A stretch of DNA of 14,861 nt, from positions 1 to 14,861 of the forward strand of contig JAHIST010000098.1 of NCBI GenBank assembly GCA_018818145.1. The letters are read 5' to 3'. The stretch is from Patescibacteria group bacterium. GTDB taxonomy: Bacteria; Patescibacteriota; Minisyncoccia; Portnoybacterales; GWB1-42-6. The notes below the pieces were generated by a model. It was not told the DNA's origin. It did not search any database and was given only the letters and a program-made list of their open reading frames with translations. A program made the translations under genes and the position numbers. Shown here in pieces: positions 11,905 to 14,861 of the stretch (position 1 is its first letter; every line of letters begins with the position of its first letter).

Positions 11905-13116
11905 CTACATGCTGTTGGCCACATTATAAATCGGCATTAAAATTGAAGCCACTAAAATCGCCACCGCGCCGCCGATCAATAAAATTAAAATCGGCTCAAT
12001 TAACTGCGACAGATTATCAACCGTGTTGTCTACCTCTTTGTTATAAAATTGAGCCATCTTCTTTAAAATAACGTCTATTGAGCCCGTTTTTTCTCCGGTG
12101 GCGATCATCTGGGAAACCAGCGGCGGTATTTGCTCGTGCTTGGCCAAGGCGGAAGAAAGAGTATTTCCTATTCTCACCTCTTCCTTGGCTTCGGTGATAA
12201 TCTGCGCAAAAACTAAATTGCCCACCACCTCGGAGGAAACCTGCAGGGCCTGCAAAATAGTGAGGCCGCCCTGAATCAGAGTGCTCAAGTTGTCGGCGAA
12301 TCTGGCCAAATACATTTTTTGCAGAACCGTTTTGCCAAAAACCGGGATTTTTAGCAAAAAAGTGTGCCAGCGCCGCCGGAACGGCAAAGAATGCTTAATT
12401 GAATAAACAAGATAGCTGATTCCGCTAATTAGCGCCAAGGCCAGAAGCCACCACCAGCCCCGCAGAAAATCGGAAACGCCGATAAGTATTTTAGTGGTAA
12501 AGGGCAGATCCTGACCGCTCTCTTCAATAAAGCTGGTCAGCTGGGGGACGACTAAAATCATCATTAAAGTGCCGATAAGCAGAAAAGCGCTTGTTATGAA
12601 GGCCGGATAAATCATGGCGCCCCGCACCCGCGAAATCAGATAATGCTGTTTTTCCATGTAGTCGGCCAGATACTGCAGGGCGTTTTCGAGGCTCCCCGAC
12701 GCTTCGCCGGACCTCACCATATTGATAAAAAAAACGGAAAACTGCTTGGGGTGGCGCGCGAAAGCCTTTGACAAAATCGTTCCGCCTTCAACATCGTCGG
12801 CAATATCAAGAATAATTTTCTGGAAATATGAATTCTGGGTTTGGCGCGACAGAGCGTGAAGAGATTCCAGCAGCGGAACCTGGGCGGAAAATAAAATTGA
12901 AAGCTGGCGCGCGAAATTAACCAGCTCTTTTTGCTTGACGCGCTGAAAAATTTTAAGCTGACGGGCGTAAATGGGCGCCTGCCGGGACTCTTCCAGGCGC
13001 AAAATAATCCAGCCTTTGGCCTGCAGCGATTCAATAGCGCCCCTGGAAGTGCTCGCCTCAACCAATCCCGACTGGGTTTCTCCCTGTTTTGTTTTGGCTA
13101 TATAGCTAAATTGCAT
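11905..13116 (-). CDS. pilC: Type IV pilus inner-membrane platform protein PilC
   Basis: A 403-residue member of the GspF/PilC family, of normal length. The N-terminal part (YIAKTKQGETQSGLVEA...ESLQAKGWIILRL) is the usual small domain. Two T2SSF domains follow: about 65-190 (FARQLSILFSAQVPLLESL, ...MVRSGEASGSLENAL) and about 268-393 (FADNLSTLIQGGLTILQAL, ...MIATGEKTGSIDVILKKMA). Each precedes a hydrophobic segment, with membrane helices near 168-190, 217-235 and 370-395. It sits in the inner membrane, joins the pilus base to the ATPases and is needed for pilus assembly. PilT is encoded 56 bases upstream and prepilins downstream. The assembly ATPase PilB is not in the window and would be expected beyond the right edge or elsewhere. 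Confidence 0.94.
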   Translation of the reverse strand: MQFSYIAKTKQGETQSGLVEASTSRGAIESLQAKGWIILRLEESRQAPIYARQLKIFQRVKQKELVNFARQLSILFSAQVPLLESLHALSRQTQNSYFQKIILDIADDVEGGTILSKAFARHPKQFSVFFINMVRSGEASGSLENALQYLADYMEKQHYLISRVRGAMIYPAFITSAFLLIGTLMMILVVPQLTSFIEESGQDLPFTTKILIGVSDFLRGWWWLLALALISGISYLVYSIKHSLPFRRRWHTFLLKIPVFGKTVLQKMYLARFADNLSTLIQGGLTILQALQVSSEVVGNLVFAQIITEAKEEVRIGNTLSSALAKHEQIPPLVSQMIATGEKTGSIDVILKKMAQFYNKEVDNTVDNLSQLIEPILILLIGGAVAILVASILMPIYNVANSM

Positions 13117-13124
13117 TAAAAGCG

Positions 13125-13164
13125 ACCCGAATAACTCGAATTATCACCCGAATTACCCGAATAC
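13125..13164. repeat. Short CCCGAAT repeats between pilT and pilC
   Basis: The motif CCCGAAT or CTCGAAT occurs four times in about 40 bases, filling the gap before pilC. It has no promoter or terminator shape that I can see. Confidence 0.7.
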
Positions 13165-13172
13165 ATTTAAAA

Positions 13173-14255
13173 TTATTTTTCTTTCTGCAGCAGCATTTTA
13201 AGTTCGGCGGGGTTAGTGGAAAAAATTTCCGCGCTCTCGCGGCTGACAAAACCCCGCTGAACCAAATCGGCTAAGGAGCGGTTAAGCGATATCATTCCTT
13301 CCTCGGAGCTAGTTTCTATAACCATGTCAATTTGGTGCGTTTTGTTCTCTCGGATTAAATTTCTGACCGCCGAATTGGCAATTAAGAGCTCAACGGCGTT
13401 GATCAGGCTGCCGTCAACAGTTGGCACCAGGCGCCGCGAAAGAATTCCCAAAAGCGTTGAAGCCAGCTGTCCCTTGATTTGAGGCTGCTGGTGCGGCGGG
13501 AAAACGTCAATAATGCGGTCAAGAGTCTGGGCGGCGGTGTTGGTGTGCAGGGTGGAAAAAATCAAATGCCCGGTTTCGGCCGCCGAGATGGCGGTAGAAA
13601 CGGTTTCCGGGTCGCGCATTTCGCCTATCATACAGACATCCGCGTCTTCGCGAAACATCGCCCGCAGACCGCGATGAAAATCATGGACATCGGTTCCCAC
13701 CTCGCGCTGATCAATGATGCATTTGTCCTGAACATATAAATACTCAACCGGGTCCTCAATAGTGATAATGTGGTCCTGCCGCGAGTGATTTATTTCGTCT
13801 ATCATTGCGGCTAACGCCGTGGATTTGCCATGTCCCGAAGGACCGACAACCAAAAAGAATCCCTGCGACACCTGGGTGAACTGGTGCAGGACCGGCGGCA
13901 AATTCAGCTCTTCAACAGTCCTTATTTGTTTTGGCAAAAGACGCAAAGCAGCCGAAACTTTGCCGAGTTGTTGATAGATATTGACGCGGAAACGGGCTTC
14001 GTCCTTGAAAGAGAACGAAAGGTCTATCTCTTTTTGAGCCCAGAATTTTTCTTCCTGCTCGGGGGTTAAAAGGCTTAGGGCCAAGGTTTTTGCGTCTTCC
14101 TGATTAAGAACCTTGCTGTTTTCCGAAGATATCAGCCTGCCGCCGATTCTAAGCATCGGCGGACGCCCAAAAACGATATGGATGTCGGTCGCGTCCCGCT
14201 TAATTGCCTCTTCTAAAAACTGATCTACTTCTTTTCTTTTGCCGGCGTCAAACAT
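13173..14255 (-). CDS. pilT: Pilus retraction ATPase PilT
   Basis: A 360-residue hexameric secretion-type ATPase. A PAS-like N-terminal domain (1-110, with DATDIHIVFGRPPMLRIGG) precedes the core. Walker A is GPSGHGKST at 138-146, the Asp box is TIEDPVEYLY at 165-174, QREVG at 183-187, Walker B CMIGEMRD at 208-215 and the His box STLHTNTAA at 234-242. AVRNLIRE at 296-303 matches the AIRNLIRE motif that is specific to PilT and needed for retraction, so this is PilT rather than PilB. Walker A has His where Ser is commonest and Walker B has GEMRD for GELRD; both look tolerable. It works in the cytoplasm at the pilus base, pulling pili back for twitching, surface contact or DNA uptake. It lies in the order response regulator-pilT-pilC. 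Confidence 0.95.
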   Translation of the reverse strand: MFDAGKRKEVDQFLEEAIKRDATDIHIVFGRPPMLRIGGRLISSENSKVLNQEDAKTLALSLLTPEQEEKFWAQKEIDLSFSFKDEARFRVNIYQQLGKVSAALRLLPKQIRTVEELNLPPVLHQFTQVSQGFFLVVGPSGHGKSTALAAMIDEINHSRQDHIITIEDPVEYLYVQDKCIIDQREVGTDVHDFHRGLRAMFREDADVCMIGEMRDPETVSTAISAAETGHLIFSTLHTNTAAQTLDRIIDVFPPHQQPQIKGQLASTLLGILSRRLVPTVDGSLINAVELLIANSAVRNLIRENKTHQIDMVIETSSEEGMISLNRSLADLVQRGFVSRESAEIFSTNPAELKMLLQKEK

Positions 14256-14314
14256 AAAATAAATTAAATAGCAAAAAACAAAAAGTAAAAATTTACATGC
14301 TTCTTTTTGATATT

Positions 14315-14340
14315 TAATTTTTTATTTTTTATTTTTTATT
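14315..14340. repeat. Short ATTTTTT tandem tract
   Basis: Three to four copies of a TTTTTTA unit lie across the stop codon of the response regulator and the gap before pilT. It is simple sequence and no function is seen. Confidence 0.6.
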
Positions 14341-14722
14341 CGCTGTCTGAAAACAATTTTTTTATCTTCGCCACCACTTCGGTCGGAGTAAAATGCGCCT
14401 TGATGATGTAATCTCTCGCTCCCAGTTTCAGGCCTTTTTCCACCTCTTCTTTCTGGCCCAGATTGGTTAAAAGTATAACGGGAATATTTCTATCCCGGTC
14501 ATCCTTTTTCAAAGACTGCAAAACCTCAAAACCGTCCATTTTGGGCAAAACTATATCCAGCAAAACAAGATCGGGCCGATATTCTTTGACCCTGTTTAAG
14601 GCTTCTTGCCCGTCGCCGGCAGTCTCCACCGCAAATCCGCTTCCGGTTAATTTATTAACATACATTTCCGAAAGAAATCTATCGTCCTCCACTAATAAAA
14701 TCTTTTTTTGATCTTGAGCCAT
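14336..14722 (-). CDS. Single-domain response regulator (CheY-like)
   Basis: A 128-residue receiver domain with no output domain. The acidic pocket is Glu12-Asp13-Asp14, the phosphate acceptor is Asp56 in VLLDIVLPKMDG, Thr86 lies in LLTN, and Lys108 in IIKAHF is the conserved lysine. All catalytic residues are there, so phosphorylation by a histidine kinase is expected. Single-domain regulators beside pilT in other bacteria (the PilG/PilH type) steer pilus extension and retraction; the same use here is inference from position. No kinase is encoded in the window. A promoter lies before it, making it the likely first gene of the pilus transcript; the gap to pilT is 80 bases. Confidence 0.92.
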   Translation of the reverse strand: MAQDQKKILLVEDDRFLSEMYVNKLTGSGFAVETAGDGQEALNRVKEYRPDLVLLDIVLPKMDGFEVLQSLKKDDRDRNIPVILLTNLGQKEEVEKGLKLGARDYIIKAHFTPTEVVAKIKKLFSDSE

Positions 14723-14759
14723 AAATTTGTAAATATTACTTATTTAAATTACCTTTTAT

Positions 14760-14789
14760 ATTATATCAAATAAGTATGGCTGGTGTCCA
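14760..14789 (-). promoter_or_regulatory. Promoter of the response regulator/pil genes
   Basis: On the minus strand TGGACA (14784-14789), an 18-base spacer and TATAAT (14760-14765), 37 bases before the ATG at 14722. The -35 box differs from TTGACA by one base, making it the best two-box promoter in the window. Confidence 0.65.
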
Positions 14790-14796
14790 TTGACCA

Positions 14797-14861
14797 TAAA
14801 AATCCAAATGCCAAAGCTCAAATGCCCCCGGCCTCGCCTCGGCTCGGCCGAGGGCGGGCAA
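14797..14861. repeat. Dispersed repeat at the window edge
   Basis: AAAATCCAAATGCCAAA resembles the 25-bp direct repeat in pilD, and it is followed by a GC-rich palindromic stretch (CCTCGGCTCGGCCGAGG). Both types also occur within pilD. It runs off the window, and no gene is seen in it. Confidence 0.6.

Overview
The window looks like part of a Candidate Phyla Radiation (Patescibacteria/Parcubacteria-like) chromosome. The reasons are compact genes all on the minus strand, modest GC, mostly weak Shine-Dalgarno sites, a small type IV pilus set with several one-pilin genes, a PA14/fibronectin-like surface protein, and many short palindromic or A/T-rich repeats that run into coding sequence. This placement is inference from style and gene content; no rRNA or universal marker gene is present. 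Stop codons behave as in the standard code.

Right half (about 8.6-14.8 kb, read from high to low coordinates): a single-domain response regulator, PilT retraction ATPase, PilC platform protein, three prepilins with class III signal peptides, and the prepilin peptidase PilD. Together these form a type IV pilus or pseudopilus module. Several genes have -10 boxes. One pilin has a strong Shine-Dalgarno site behind a structured leader, and a hairpin terminator lies between two pilins.

Middle (6.7-8.5 kb): a secreted 590-residue surface protein with fibronectin-like repeats around a PA14 domain. Its stop codon directly abuts the next gene.

Left half (1-6.7 kb): a His-Xaa-Ser (Hxs) type ribosomally made, modified peptide locus. 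In transcription order it holds hxsD, the radical SAM/SPASM maturase hxsB, a short precursor hxsA with an HSS-HGS-HGS-HGS-H core, an exported cysteine-rich protein, and four further radical SAM genes, the last cut by the window edge. Gaps are 0-60 bases (about 110 before the last gene, which contains a repeat), so surface protein and hxs genes look like one transcript from an extended -10 promoter near 8557. The simplest reading is that HxsB with HxsD modifies the HxsA peptide, which has a signal-peptide-like leader and may be exported. The additional radical SAM proteins would do further steps; one may serve as HxsC.

A second theme is repeat invasion. A 168-bp inverted-repeat element supplies the last residues of one radical SAM protein. 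A palindromic element sits in frame inside another and fills a neighbouring intergenic gap. PilD carries several in-frame repeat insertions, and one pilin gene has palindromic copies of its prepilin cleavage motif.
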